A stretch of DNA of 64,000 nucleotides from Sediminicoccus sp. KRV36 (GTDB taxonomy: Bacteria > Pseudomonadota > Alphaproteobacteria > Acetobacterales > Acetobacteraceae), in contig NZ_CP085081.1 of assembly GCF_023243115.1 (NCBI RefSeq), positions 1,364,001-1,428,000 of the forward strand. Direction: 5' to 3'. Position numbers and translations under genes: made by a program. Shown piece after piece: positions 29,066-38,215 of this stretch. The notes below the pieces were generated by a model that did not search any database, was not told the origin of the DNA, and saw only the letters and a program-made list of their open reading frames with translations. Each line of letters starts with the position of its first letter. Within the stretch, counting starts at the first letter, position 1.

Positions 29066-29601
29066 GGGCCATGACCTAGCGATTGCCGCGAGTGGACAGA
29101 AGTACCTCGAAATTTCCGATTTTATTTCAGAGTATTAGGCCGAGAGACGACGCTCGAATCCCTGCCGCCCGATGCTCGGGCCGAGTGACGTTTGTCGCTC
29201 CAGCGCGAGGTCTCCCCATGTCTGATGGGGAAGATGCGATTTGCGTTCATGCATGCTGACCCGGGGCGGAACACTTGCGCGGCAGGCTGGGCCTTCGCCA
29301 GGGATATGTGCTTCCCCCCGACCCATCCAGGTGTTGCGTAAAGCGGTGCGAAGTTCCGCAGTGCAAGATCCCGAAGAGGCCCGAGCTGTCCCGACCGATC
29401 AGGCTGACCCGAGAAGGGCGGACCACCTTCTGCTCAGCGGCGTCGCCGGTCTGGCGTAGGAAAGGGAACCGTCACCAAATAGTCTCTGGCGGGCAGCGGC
29501 GGCCAAGGATGCTCGGCCCGCTACACGCGTTGGATCGCAGCACTTTTCTGCCCTTCGCCGAGGCACCCGCCGCGCCAGTGCGGGACGACCCCATCCACCG
29601 A
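29066..29601. other. 536-base spacer, no gene recognised
   Basis: It lies between the start of the SRPBCC gene and the stop of the solute-receptor gene. An AT-rich patch at about 29105-29140 (AAATTTCCGATTTTATTTCA) fits a promoter for the SRPBCC/MGMT-like pair. Short frames on either strand resemble nothing I know. Confidence 0.4.
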
Positions 29602-30771
29602 CTATGGGACCTCTCCATACCGGGCGCCGATGCGGCCGTCCCAGGCTCGGATCATATACGCTTGCGCATAAGGGTTGAGCGGAGGTGCCGTCTCGCGACC
29701 GGTCAGCGCGGCAGCCAGTTCGGGCGTCATTGCCGTCATCCAGAGCCTGTCAGCATCGAACTGGGAAGTCCCGGGCTGGGTCGCGGTTGCCGGGGCGATA
29801 TCGCGAGCCGGGCCGCCGGGGATCAAGCCGCGGCCAAAAAGCTGTCGCTGAGCGCCGGGTCCGAGCAAGTAGCTTGCCAGAGGACTCAGCAGCGGCAAGC
29901 GCTCAGCCGGCACGCCGCGCGGTACAGCGAGAATCAGGCTGTTGGGTACCAAGGGTGCATCATCAAACAATGAGCAAAGGGTGTCGGGTGGCAAGAATCC
30001 ACCAGCCATCCCGAACAGATAGGCCGGGAGCATGACGGGGCAGAGATCCACGCCTCCCTCGGCGAATTCCTCCGCGACGGCCTGACCAGAACTGGGATAA
30101 TAATTGGCGAAACGCCCGAGTTCGAGCAGGTACTCCCAGGTCCGGTTCCAGCCATTTTGAGGATCGAGCGGAGCGCGATCCCTGAGTAGGAAAGGCATGG
30201 CGGCGACGAAAGCCTGGCCAAATCGTGACTGACCAGGCCTCGCGTATTGGAAGCGCCGTGGATTTTGCCTGGCATATTCAAGCAGGTCCGCGGCACTGCG
30301 TGGTGCGGAGGGCAGGACCGAGCGGCGATGAAGCAGTACGGGTCCGCCAGGGGCAGTGCCAATAACGAGGCCGCCGATGCCGATATTCGCCTGCACCATT
30401 TGCCCGGTCGGCGTGAGCAGGGGTGTGCTCGTCTCGAACAAGGCGGCCGGGAGGGTCTCCCAGAGGTCCTGTGCGGCGCCCAAGGCGAAGCCGGCGACGT
30501 TGGTGAGGACTGCGTCAAAGAGCAGCGGCCCCGCCAGCATCTCTTCCGCCAAGTCGCTCCCGATCCATGGGACCATTTCGTGCCGCACGGTCTCAACCGG
30601 CAGACGAATTCCTTGTTGGAGTTGAATGTCATCGATGACGGTTTGGCCAAGCCGGATGTTTTCGGGTGCGATGACGAGAGCAAGCCCTGGTGAGCTGCCC
30701 GTCCTGTCTTGCGCCTGGACGGGAATGGCGCAGCTGGCGGCGAGGAAGCTGCGGCGGGACAGCCGGTTCAT
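29602..30771 (-). CDS. Tat-exported extracellular solute-binding protein
   Basis: A 389-residue periplasmic binding protein. The start is the ATG at 30771, whose ATGA overlaps the GH8 gene. The N-terminus has a twin-arginine signal (LSRRSFLAAS), so it is exported folded. The body has a two-lobe receptor pattern (LFDAVLTNVAGFALG, GIGGLVIGTAPGGPVLLHRRS, VAEEFAEGGVDLCPVML, VPNSLILAVPRGVP), resembling ABC receptors of the iron/thiamine/polyamine type. No permease or ATPase gene is adjacent. Coupling to an endoglucanase suggests a role with an oligosaccharide or with envelope polymer, but this is inference. Confidence 0.75.
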   Translation of the reverse strand: MNRLSRRSFLAASCAIPVQAQDRTGSSPGLALVIAPENIRLGQTVIDDIQLQQGIRLPVETVRHEMVPWIGSDLAEEMLAGPLLFDAVLTNVAGFALGAAQDLWETLPAALFETSTPLLTPTGQMVQANIGIGGLVIGTAPGGPVLLHRRSVLPSAPRSAADLLEYARQNPRRFQYARPGQSRFGQAFVAAMPFLLRDRAPLDPQNGWNRTWEYLLELGRFANYYPSSGQAVAEEFAEGGVDLCPVMLPAYLFGMAGGFLPPDTLCSLFDDAPLVPNSLILAVPRGVPAERLPLLSPLASYLLGPGAQRQLFGRGLIPGGPARDIAPATATQPGTSQFDADRLWMTAMTPELAAALTGRETAPPLNPYAQAYMIRAWDGRIGARYGEVP

Positions 30772-32066
30772 CGCGGCGGAACCAATCCACGATAGCCGCT
30801 CGTCATGCCCCGCACCTGAGCGGGCTCGGCGACGTCTGGCCTTGCCCACTGGCTTGGCGCCGGGCGCGCAGCTGGCTCCGGGCGGGCTGCGGGCTCGGGC
30901 TGTGCGGCGGCCTCCTGCCCTGACCCGGTGAGTCTGGACCAGGCCGACTGCGCGGTGTCCAAGGCGCGCTCCATTCGCGACGGCACGGCCGGGGAAGCGC
31001 TGGGGACAAGCGCGGGCGGCTCCACAGGCAAATGTGGTGCCAGGCGGGCCTGCAGCACGAGCGATGCGCCGAAGTAATCCGGCGCATCAGCGACGCCGAG
31101 GGACGCGCCATAGGTCCCGCCGAGGTGATTCCGCACGAGGGCGTGCACCGCGCGAAGGCCGGCGTGACCGGGATAGGACGGCGAAGCGCCGGTGTTGAGG
31201 TCTACCCAGGCGGGGGGGCGCAGCGTGTGCCCGGAAAACTCCCAGAACGCATGAGCGGATGGCAATGGCAGGCCATTCAGATTTTGCCAGGCCAGGTTCA
31301 GCGGGATGCGAACGGCATCCCATGAGAACCGACTGGGCCAGCGGCTCGCCGGCACGGGCGGCCCTCCATGGGAGGGCAGGAGAAGCCAGTCGGGTGGCAA
31401 GCGCCAGCGCCCGAACGCAGCCTCGTTCATCAAGGCGAGGCCGTCGGTTTCGAGCGCCGCCCAACGTGGATCCGGTGCGGCGCGGGAGAGGGCCCGCAGC
31501 GCGGGGAAGGCGTAATAGGAGAGATTGACGATCACTCCCTGGCTGTCCTGGAAGCCGGACCGTCCCGGCAGGAGGATCGTCCGCCCGCGGAATTCCGTGA
31601 CGCAGCAACGAAGGATATCGGTCGCGATGCGCTCCGCAGCGACACGGTATTCTGGCGCCTGCCAGCGCTCAGCGGCCATGAGCAATGCCCAGGCGATGAA
31701 GATGTCGCCATCCGTCGCGTTGTTCGTATCGGCGACGCGAGGGTTGCTGTTGGGATCGAAGCGCCAAGCATGCAGCCTGTCACCGGACCGGGAAAGGTGG
31801 CGCTGCGTCCAGTTCCACATCAGGTCGAAGCGCGGCCGGTCATCGAAATACACGGCGAAGAGCATGGCATAGCCCTGGCCTTCGCTGTGCGAGATCCCGC
31901 GATTGGCCGTGTCGATCACGCGCCCCTCAGGCGCCAGGTAGCGGCGCGTATAGCCTTGCCATTCGGTTGCGGCCGGGGGCGGCGGCGTGACGGCCAGGGC
32001 CGGAGCCAAGGCGAGCAGCAAGGCCACGATCATGGCGCCTCCACCGGATATCCAGGCTTTGCTCAT
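30768..32066 (-). CDS. Glycoside hydrolase family 8 (endoglucanase-type)
   Basis: A 432-residue secreted enzyme with a signal peptide (residues 1-25, cleaved near ALAV). GH8 hallmarks: SEGQGYAMLFAVYFDDRPRFDLMWNWTQ, with the probable acid Glu62, and NNATDGDIFIAWALLMAAERW, with the Asp pair 119/121 expected for the base and substrate binding. Relatives (BcsZ, CMCax) cut beta-1,4-glucan and help cellulose export. No bcsA/B/C genes are visible. A C-terminal Pro/Ala/Arg-rich tail (~residues 355-432) with repeats of PEPAARPEPAARP lies beyond the catalytic domain. It is coupled to the solute-receptor gene downstream. Confidence 0.9.
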   Translation of the reverse strand: MSKAWISGGGAMIVALLLALAPALAVTPPPPAATEWQGYTRRYLAPEGRVIDTANRGISHSEGQGYAMLFAVYFDDRPRFDLMWNWTQRHLSRSGDRLHAWRFDPNSNPRVADTNNATDGDIFIAWALLMAAERWQAPEYRVAAERIATDILRCCVTEFRGRTILLPGRSGFQDSQGVIVNLSYYAFPALRALSRAAPDPRWAALETDGLALMNEAAFGRWRLPPDWLLLPSHGGPPVPASRWPSRFSWDAVRIPLNLAWQNLNGLPLPSAHAFWEFSGHTLRPPAWVDLNTGASPSYPGHAGLRAVHALVRNHLGGTYGASLGVADAPDYFGASLVLQARLAPHLPVEPPALVPSASPAVPSRMERALDTAQSAWSRLTGSGQEAAAQPEPAARPEPAARPAPSQWARPDVAEPAQVRGMTSGYRGLVPPR

Positions 32067-32466
32067 GCCTTGTACTCCTTAGTGATTCGAACGGTTGCAT
32101 GTGCCGCAGGCCCGGGCAAGCGCGTTGCTGAGCGGCCCCACTTCAGATGTTTGGTCCTGCCAATTGTTGGTGCCGATTTTCCTTGAGGCATTCGGATGTT
32201 CCCGCACATGCTTTGCAGACTGATCTGTTGCCTGTTCTATCGCTCGGTCGCGTGCGGCTTTCGTCTTGATGCAAGCCGTCATCATCCGCGCAGGACCAGC
32301 GCCAGGCCTCGCCGTACATCTCTGCCGCTGCCTGGCGATCCGCATGGGGAAGTTGCGCTTCAGGCGATCGCCCTTGATGATGCATGGTGCCCGGCCGCCG
32401 CATATTCGGGCGGGGGCGCCATCCCGGCTCAAGGCCAGAATGATTCGCTGGGGGAATGGCGATCCC
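32067..32466. other. 400-base spacer, possible small ORF
   Basis: It separates the GH8 start from the K+-channel stop. On the minus strand a hydrophilic frame of about 66 residues (from an ATG near 32279 to 32079) reads without interruption, but I see no ribosome site or family, so I do not call a gene. The 40 bases before the GH8 ATG include TACTCCTTAG, whose complement CTAAGGAGT is a good ribosome site for GH8. Confidence 0.35.
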
Positions 32467-32910
32467 CTACCGCAACGCGGACTTCGCTGAAACATCGCTG
32501 TTTGTCCTCGCGATAGAGACGGCGGCGAAAATCAGAGCGGTAGACCACCCCAACATCAGTGATCCGCAAGCGGCCTGCAGCGCGCCAAAGATGCGGAAGC
32601 CGGGCGCCAGCAAGATATCGCCGTAACCGAGTGTGGCGAAGGTCACGAGCGAAAAGTAGAAAGCGTCGTCGTAACTCTGCAGCGCTCCGCGCCAGAAAAG
32701 AAATCCGGCCCAAAGACCGACCTGCGCCACATGGCCGAACATCAGCGGCACCACTGCGCTGAGCGAAATCCAGAAGGCCCGCCGAAACTCCGTTGCTTCC
32801 CGCAGGCGCCTGTCGAAGACGCGGACAATGGAAAGCAGGGCGGCTTGCGCCAGGACCTGCAATGCCACGGTGCCACTCACCAGGAGAAGAACTGCGGCTA
32901 ACCTGTCCAT
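32467..32910 (-). CDS. Two-helix potassium channel protein
   Basis: A 147-residue membrane protein of the Ion_trans_2 type. The selectivity filter TLGYGD is at residues 93-98, preceded by the pore helix AFYFSLVTFA and followed by the inner helix GSLMLGWSTALIFAAVS. An extra hydrophobic N-terminal helix (residues ~5-28) and a second one (~48-73) precede it, as in other small bacterial channel proteins of this layout. No ligand-binding (RCK, cNMP) domain is attached. The ribosome site GGGGAG lies 8 bases before the ATG at 32910. Confidence 0.88.
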   Translation of the reverse strand: MDRLAAVLLLVSGTVALQVLAQAALLSIVRVFDRRLREATEFRRAFWISLSAVVPLMFGHVAQVGLWAGFLFWRGALQSYDDAFYFSLVTFATLGYGDILLAPGFRIFGALQAACGSLMLGWSTALIFAAVSIARTNSDVSAKSALR

Positions 32911-33069
32911 CGAAGGCTCCCCGATCGTGGTGTTGGAAACTCTCCTGACCCGGCTCTTCCCCCGCCTCTTCGAAGGGAACCGCGTCGAGGCACTTCCGCG
33001 TCAGCATGACCTGCGCCAGGGCTCCCGAGCGATGCCAGCTCCAGGCGCAATCCAGGTTCCTGGGCTGGC

Positions 33070-34200
33070 TCAGCCATGGTTGGCGCTGCCTGCTGTTCCC
33101 GCGCCAGCCGGGGATAGTTGCTCTAGATCTGGCGCTTGGCGGCCCGCATGGCCGGCCAGGCGGCGCTTTGAGGTGGTCGGCTCAGGTGATCCGTGTGGGG
33201 GCAACAGCAGTGTGGTCGCCGCGACCGTGTAGAGGGAGAGGATGGCGATATCCATGATCCGGTCGAGGACCGGGACCTCGAATGCATGTGGAGCCGCCGC
33301 GAGGCCGAAGAGCGTCAGGAAGGTTACGAGGCCGGTCAGTGCCACCGCGCCGCCCGGTCGGCGCCGCGCGCTCATGATCCATTTGGCGAAGGCCAGCGAT
33401 CCCAGCAGTGTCATGAAGGTGAGGGCGGGCAATTGCGGGCCAATATCCAGAACCCCCGATGCGAGAGCAGCGGCGACGCTTCCGATGAGGTTGCCCAGCA
33501 GCAGGATCACGAGTTGCATACGCCCTGCAGCCGGATCCTGTGCCGACAGGAAGGTGACAAGGCCAAGCAACGCCGGGAAGGCGAGTGCCGTAGGCTCGGC
33601 GAGGTAGTAGAACTGTGCCGGCAACACGATGGCGACCTTGGCAAGCGTGTGCGCTGTGCCCGTGTTGTCCGGAACCGGCTCGGCTTTGGCGGGCGTTGCC
33701 GCGCGTATCGCTGTCTCCTCCGATCTGACGGGAAGGGCGGCGTGCAGCAGCCAGACGACGAGCATCGCCCGGACCGCCGAGGTGACGAGGGTTTCCAGCA
33801 CGCCAGCCCCCAGCATCTCCGCCTGGAAGGTGAGGACCGGGACGACCGCGGTGAAATTGAGCAGCATGGTCGCGGGCAGCGACGGCTCGCTTGCCGCGCG
33901 CTCGCGCATCGAGAAACCAAGGTAGAAGAGTAGCCCGAGTGCTGCTGCGAGGATCAGCGGCCGGTCCGAGAAAGTGGAGGCGACGGCGAAGGCCACGCCA
34001 CCCGTCGCCAGGATCACCCCGACCAGTGCTGCGGCCTGGCCCAGCCGTGGCGGCCGGGGCATTCCGACGAGAATTTGCGCGGTGAGCACCGCAGTGAGCC
34101 CAGGCAGTGGCTCCCCGGCCATCGTGCCCCAGACCAATGCGAGCGTTGTGGCCAGTGCGAGCCGCAGCGCGACCCGATGCGGGGGCACATCAGGAGACAT
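33070..34200 (-). CDS. DUF2955/FUSC-like membrane protein
   Basis: A 376-residue inner-membrane protein with two blocks of hydrophobic helices separated by a charged linker (~residues 150-180). This is the half-duplicated plan of FUSC/aromatic-acid exporters (DUF2955). The opening ALRLALATTLALVWGTMAGEPLPGLTAVLTAQILV and AKWIMSARRRPGGAVALTGLVTFLTLFG are characteristic. Its start overlaps the HlyD gene by 11 bases, so the pair is likely an AaeAB-like efflux unit: HlyD adaptor plus FUSC-type membrane part. The substrate is unknown. The Pro/Ala-rich C-terminal ~35 residues look disordered. Confidence 0.8.
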   Translation of the reverse strand: MSPDVPPHRVALRLALATTLALVWGTMAGEPLPGLTAVLTAQILVGMPRPPRLGQAAALVGVILATGGVAFAVASTFSDRPLILAAALGLLFYLGFSMRERAASEPSLPATMLLNFTAVVPVLTFQAEMLGAGVLETLVTSAVRAMLVVWLLHAALPVRSEETAIRAATPAKAEPVPDNTGTAHTLAKVAIVLPAQFYYLAEPTALAFPALLGLVTFLSAQDPAAGRMQLVILLLGNLIGSVAAALASGVLDIGPQLPALTFMTLLGSLAFAKWIMSARRRPGGAVALTGLVTFLTLFGLAAAPHAFEVPVLDRIMDIAILSLYTVAATTLLLPPHGSPEPTTSKRRLAGHAGRQAPDLEQLSPAGAGTAGSANHG

Positions 34201-35308
34201 AGGTCAGCACCGCGATCAGCCGGATCCAGAACCAGGCGAGCGCATTCGCGATGGGGTGCTCGTCCGTATAGACGATGACATTGGCGCGGGCGTTGTAGCG
34301 CACGCCGCGCGGCCGCTCCTCACCGGTGTCGAGCGCCAGTTGCACCGGGAAGCGCTGTGCCGGCGCGAACCATCCACCGCTTCCCTGGCGCGCCTTTGGC
34401 AGGCCGGTGGTGGAATCCAGGTCGCCCTCGCCCACGCCCCAGCCAAGGCTGTCCACCCGAGCGGAAAGCACGCGGCCCGGCAGCACATCGAGCACAATCT
34501 CCGCCCGCGCCCCTGGCCTGATGTGTTCCAGGCTGTTCTCTCGCAGGAAAGCCTGAAGCCAGATCAGCCGGGCATCCAGGAAGGTCAGCGCCGGCTGACC
34601 GACGCCGGCGAACTGCCCGACATTGAGCTGAAGGTTGCTCACCACGCCATCGCCAGGTGCGCGCAGGGTGCTACGGGCGAGGTCGAGGCGTGCCTGAGCG
34701 AGCTCGGCCAGAGCCTCGCGGATCTGCGGATTATCCGCGCCCTGCGGGCCGAGTGCTTGCCGCGCCTGCTCCAGCGAGGCCTGCGCGTGCAGCACCTTGG
34801 CTTCGGCGGCATCCAGCATGGAGCGTGCCTGATCGCCTCTCGCGGCCGGATAAATGCCGCCGCGCACCAACTCAAAAACGCGCGCGGCCTGCTCGCGAAT
34901 ATTCTCCCGCCCCGCGATCTCCTGCATGAGTTGCGCCTGGGCCGCATCCACCCCGGCTGTCGAAGCGCCGATCGCCTGTCCGGCCGCGGCGAGCCTCGCC
35001 TCGGAGCGCTCAACTGCGATGTGGAAGGGAATGGGATCAATCCGGAACAGCAGATCACCGGTCTGCACGATCTGATTGTCACGCACGGCGACTTCGACGA
35101 CCTTGCCAGAGACCTCCGGGGCGATCCGGACCACGAAGGTGCGGACGCTTGCGTCGCTGGTGTATGGCGTCAAACGGTCGGCGATCAGCGTCCAGCCGAA
35201 CATCAGCAGGAACAAGACGAGGGTCACCAATGTCCAGCGCCGGACCGGATCAACCGGCCTGGACAATGCAACCGCTTGCTCCGGCGCCGGAGCTTGCGTC
35301 TCGTTCAT
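34190..35308 (-). CDS. HlyD/EmrA-type membrane-fusion protein
   Basis: A periplasmic adaptor of 372 residues. The start is set at the ATG 35308 because GGGAGGAG lies 7 bases before it; an in-frame ATG 15 bases upstream is less well placed. One N-terminal helix (WTLVTLVLFLLMFGWTLIADRL) anchors it. The lipoyl/barrel block (FVVRIAPEVSGKVVEVAVRDNQIVQTGDLLFRIDP), a coiled coil (~residues 80-200) and the second block (STLRAPGDGVVSNLQLNVGQFAGVG) follow. It works with the overlapping DUF2955 protein. Confidence 0.88.
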   Translation of the reverse strand: MNETQAPAPEQAVALSRPVDPVRRWTLVTLVLFLLMFGWTLIADRLTPYTSDASVRTFVVRIAPEVSGKVVEVAVRDNQIVQTGDLLFRIDPIPFHIAVERSEARLAAAGQAIGASTAGVDAAQAQLMQEIAGRENIREQAARVFELVRGGIYPAARGDQARSMLDAAEAKVLHAQASLEQARQALGPQGADNPQIREALAELAQARLDLARSTLRAPGDGVVSNLQLNVGQFAGVGQPALTFLDARLIWLQAFLRENSLEHIRPGARAEIVLDVLPGRVLSARVDSLGWGVGEGDLDSTTGLPKARQGSGGWFAPAQRFPVQLALDTGEERPRGVRYNARANVIVYTDEHPIANALAWFWIRLIAVLTYVS

Positions 35309-35421
35309 GCCCACTCCTCCCAAATCACCGTCGAAAATGCCGAATGACCACCGGCTTCCTGCCTATCCGTCAGCGAATTCCTCTCGGAAGGAGGATGCCA
35401 CGTGGAACCGCCCGGCGCGCT

Positions 35422-36564
35422 TCAGCCGCCTCGCTCTGGATCATCCGAGGGAACCCTGTCCGCACCCGATCCGGCAGCGACCCAGGCCATGAAGATCTGA
35501 TAGCCCAGCGCGAACAGCGTGGCGCCGACGAACATCCCGAGAATTCCTCCCGTCGCCATGCCGCCCAGGGCGCCCAAAAGGATGATCGGCATCGGCGCAT
35601 CGACCCCCCGGCCCAGGAGTACGGGCTTGAGGACATTGTCCGCCATCCCGGCGACGAGCAGGAGCGAAGTAAAGAGGATTGCCGCGCCATTTCCGTATTC
35701 TCCGCTCGCCCAGATGTATCCGATCGCCGGAAGCGTCACGATGACCGCCGGCACCTGCGCGATCCCCAGCAACAGTGCGATGAGGGCGAGCACGCCGGCC
35801 AACGGCACGCTGGCCGCCAGCAGGCAAAGGCCGATCAGGATGGCCTGGATCAAGGCCACGCCGACGACGCCCATGGCGACGGCGCGGATCGTTGCCGTGG
35901 AGAGCCGGCTCAGTTCCGAGCCACGCGACTCGCCTGCGAAGCGTTGGAAGATCGCACGGCTGCTCCGCCCACCCGCGTGGCCGAAGGCCATGAAGATGCC
36001 GGCGATGACGAACGAGGCCAGGAGCTTCAGCAATTCTCCGCCGATGCTCGCGACGAAGCCAAGCGCGCCCCTCGCCAGGTCGCCGATCTTGGGCTGCATG
36101 CCCTGTATCAATGCCGGAAGGTCGGCGTGCGCCTGTGACCAGAACGCATGGAGTTGGCTGCCGATCACCGGCCAATGCGCCACGGAGTCTCGCGGTGGCG
36201 GGATCACGAGGGTATTGCCTTGTATGCCGTTGATGAGTTGGTGCACGGAATCTCCAAGTGACATCATCAGCATCGCCGTAGGCCCTACTATGAGGATGAT
36301 GGCGAGGAGCACCAGGAGCGTCGCGGCCAGGCCCTGCCGGCCATTCAGCTTTCGTGCCATGAGTTGGTGCAAAGGAAACAAGGTAACAGCCAGGATCACG
36401 GCCCAGGCCATGAGGGTCAGGAAGGGTGAGAAGACCTGGTAGCAAAGCAGCACCATGGCCAGGATGAGACCGGCACGGATCAGAACATCGAGCAGGCCCG
36501 ATGCCATGCGCTTCTCGAGTTCGGGGTCGGTGGAATTCATTTGGATTGCCAGCACCTCCTGCAC
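35422..36564 (-). CDS. AI-2E family transporter (second copy type)
   Basis: A 380-residue (372 if the ATG at 36540 is used) membrane protein of the same family as the one at 17305 but clearly diverged. Family blocks: LLCYQVFSPFLTLMAWAVILAVTLFPLHQLM and GVLALIALLLGIAQVPAVIVTLPAIGYIWASG. The C-terminal block is DNVLKPVLLGRGVDAPMPIILLGALGGMATGGILGMFVGATLFALGY. The GCAGGAGGTG ribosome site sits between the two possible starts and favours 36540. About 200 bases upstream lies one of the 24-base repeat copies proposed as a control site. Confidence 0.88.
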   Translation of the reverse strand: MQEVLAIQMNSTDPELEKRMASGLLDVLIRAGLILAMVLLCYQVFSPFLTLMAWAVILAVTLFPLHQLMARKLNGRQGLAATLLVLLAIILIVGPTAMLMMSLGDSVHQLINGIQGNTLVIPPPRDSVAHWPVIGSQLHAFWSQAHADLPALIQGMQPKIGDLARGALGFVASIGGELLKLLASFVIAGIFMAFGHAGGRSSRAIFQRFAGESRGSELSRLSTATIRAVAMGVVGVALIQAILIGLCLLAASVPLAGVLALIALLLGIAQVPAVIVTLPAIGYIWASGEYGNGAAILFTSLLLVAGMADNVLKPVLLGRGVDAPMPIILLGALGGMATGGILGMFVGATLFALGYQIFMAWVAAGSGADRVPSDDPERGG

Positions 36565-37146
36565 ATTTGCGGATCACGCTACTCGGCGTCCGCGCCTCCT
36601 CGCCTTATTCCTCAGCGACGTCGGACACACGAGATCGGTCTCGGCACCGCATCGCTTCACGTGTCGCTGCTTGCATCGAAACTGCCGCGCACCCCCACTT
36701 GCGGACGATGCGCCAAATGGGGTCCGCGAAACAACGCCCCGACGGGGCAGGGGAGGTTATTCACGGTGACGTTCGCGCTGGCTGTGCTGCCCCGCCGCCA
36801 CATTCGCTTCAACAGGATTTCAGCCGGGTGTCGCGAATCCAGCCTGGAACTGGAGTTGGCGATCCCCCGCCCTGGTGGATGGTTGTGGGACCAGAAATCG
36901 AGTGCGATGGAGAGGCAGGGAAATCCTGGCGCGGTCTGCATGAAGGTGATGTCGGCCAAACTCACTCGCCAAGTTCGGGCGCGAACGGCTTCGGCGATGC
37001 GATTTCATCAGCTGGCGACGGGATTCTTGCGGAGGGACCGCACCATAGCCGCGTCTCAGCATGGAGCTTCCGTGGGAGTGTCAGGCTGTCCACGGCCAGG
37101 GGGCAACTCCAACTCCGGAGTACCGCCGGTCCTCGCGGCACCGAAA
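36565..37146. other. 582-base spacer with one regulatory motif
   Basis: The AI-2E gene starts on its left and the marC-type gene ends on its right. Apart from the 24-base repeat at 36755-36778 I see no gene: the frames present have no family resemblance and no ribosome sites. It may include decayed coding sequence. Confidence 0.4.
36755..36778 (-). promoter_or_regulatory. Candidate regulatory motif, copy 1
   Basis: Read toward the AI-2E gene it begins GCGCGAACGTCACCGTGAAT. It is identical over 24 bases to the copy at 44640-44663. The core TCACCGTGA is a near-perfect dyad. It lies ~190-215 bases before the AI-2E start. Confidence 0.55.
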
Positions 37147-37827
37147 TCAGTCGCCGCGCCTCAGCAACAGATCCTCCAGCGCATCAGATCCGCCGATCAG
37201 CATGATCTCGACGCCGACACAGAGCAGCAGAAACGCCGAGAGCTGTGTGACCACACGGGTCCCTTCGGGGCCGAGCACGCGGGCCATCAGGCTGGCGCCG
37301 CTATAGGCATTGAGGATGGTCAGGCAGATCGCGCCCACGACGAGGAAGGACACGGCCGATGATAGCAGGAAGGTTTGAACCTCCTGCCCGCGCCCTGCGC
37401 CGAGGGCGATCGCTGCGGCGATGGTACCTGGCCCGGTGGTGAGCGGCATGGTCAAAGGGAAGAAGACGATCCGCTTCACCGCCTCGTAGTTCCCACTGCT
37501 GCGCGCGGCCGGGACCGTGGTATGCGGCGCCTCCTTCAGCATGTTCCAGCCTGCATGCGCCACCACGAGCCCGCCCGCCAGCCGCAGTGCTGGCACCGAA
37601 ATGCCGAAGAAGCCGAGGATCGCTGTGCCGAAGAACAACGACACCAGCAGGATGAAGAGCGCGTTCAGCGCGATTCGGCGCGCGATCCAGCGTCGCTCCG
37701 CTTCCGTCAGGCCGAGCGTTCGCTCCAGGAAGACGAAGGCAAGGCCATAGGGGTTGATGATGGCGAAGAGCGTGCCAAAGCCGAAGACGAAATCCCCCAC
37801 CACGCCCGTAACGGAGAGGCCGCTCAT
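37147..37827 (-). CDS. MarC-family integral membrane protein
   Basis: A 226-residue protein of the MarC/UPF0056 family with six membrane helices. The start is the ATG at 37827. Family blocks: FAIINPYGLAFVFLE, then ALRLAGGLVVAHAGWNML and KRIVFFPLTMPLTTGPGTIAAAIALG. The function of the family is unsettled; it is not a proven multidrug exporter. The ATG overlaps the end of a short AspT-like frame upstream. Confidence 0.9.
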   Translation of the reverse strand: MSGLSVTGVVGDFVFGFGTLFAIINPYGLAFVFLERTLGLTEAERRWIARRIALNALFILLVSLFFGTAILGFFGISVPALRLAGGLVVAHAGWNMLKEAPHTTVPAARSSGNYEAVKRIVFFPLTMPLTTGPGTIAAAIALGAGRGQEVQTFLLSSAVSFLVVGAICLTILNAYSGASLMARVLGPEGTRVVTQLSAFLLLCVGVEIMLIGGSDALEDLLLRRGD

Positions 37828-37958
37828 CTCGCGATCTCGCCCACGATGATGCTGCCCCAACTCGTCGGCAGGATGTGGCCGAAGGGCACGGCGGGGGTGT
37901 AGCCCAGCACCGCGACCGGACTGTCCGAACGGTCCTGCACGGCAGGCATCTCTGCCAT
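37824..37958 (-). pseudogene. Remnant of an AspT-type transporter C-terminus
   Basis: About 44 codons upstream of the marC-type gene read MAEMPAVQDRSDS, then PVAVLGYTPAVPFGHILPTS and WGSIIVGEIAR. The pattern (hydrophobic strand, LGYTxxxxxGxxLxTxWG, hydrophobic end) matches the last helix of AspT/YidE transporters; the intact aspT in this window ends with VPWIGFPVAYAVSGVLLTVFG. No upstream part of the protein is present, so I take it as a leftover 3' end. It could also be a real small gene translated with marC, since its TGA overlaps the marC ATG. Confidence 0.4.
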
Positions 37959-38215
37959 GACGGATCCCCGGCACAGCATGTCAGGCGCTCTCCTCCCGGC
38001 ACACGGTACGCCGGCCCCTCGATCTGCCACTAGGCCGAGCGGCGGCACGGAGTGCACGCTGGCGACAGCGTGGCCATGGCAAGGGCGATGCGGCCGACCG
38101 CGGTGAGCCTGACCGCGCAGTCGGTGCCCAGCCGGCGAGGCACACGCCCCTGCAGGGATGATGCTTGCCGGGGCGCACCAGCCGGACGCGCCGGAGGTTT
38201 CGCGGCCCGCCACCG

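Noticed and set aside
29469..29484. CCGTCACC in the spacer near the solute-receptor gene as a further motif copy
   Set aside because: Only six core bases match and the flanks do not; chance in a GC-rich spacer.
30846..30990. PEPAARPEPAARP repeats in the GH8 tail as a separate element
   Set aside because: A low-complexity linker inside one reading frame; no sign of an independent repeat.
32079..32279. Possible 66-residue protein upstream of GH8
   Set aside because: The frame is intact and hydrophilic but has no ribosome site or known relatives; mentioned only in the spacer entry.
35318..35340. TCACCGTCGAAAAT close to the HlyD start as a motif copy
   Set aside because: The orientation toward the gene is opposite to the other copies and it lies too near the start codon.
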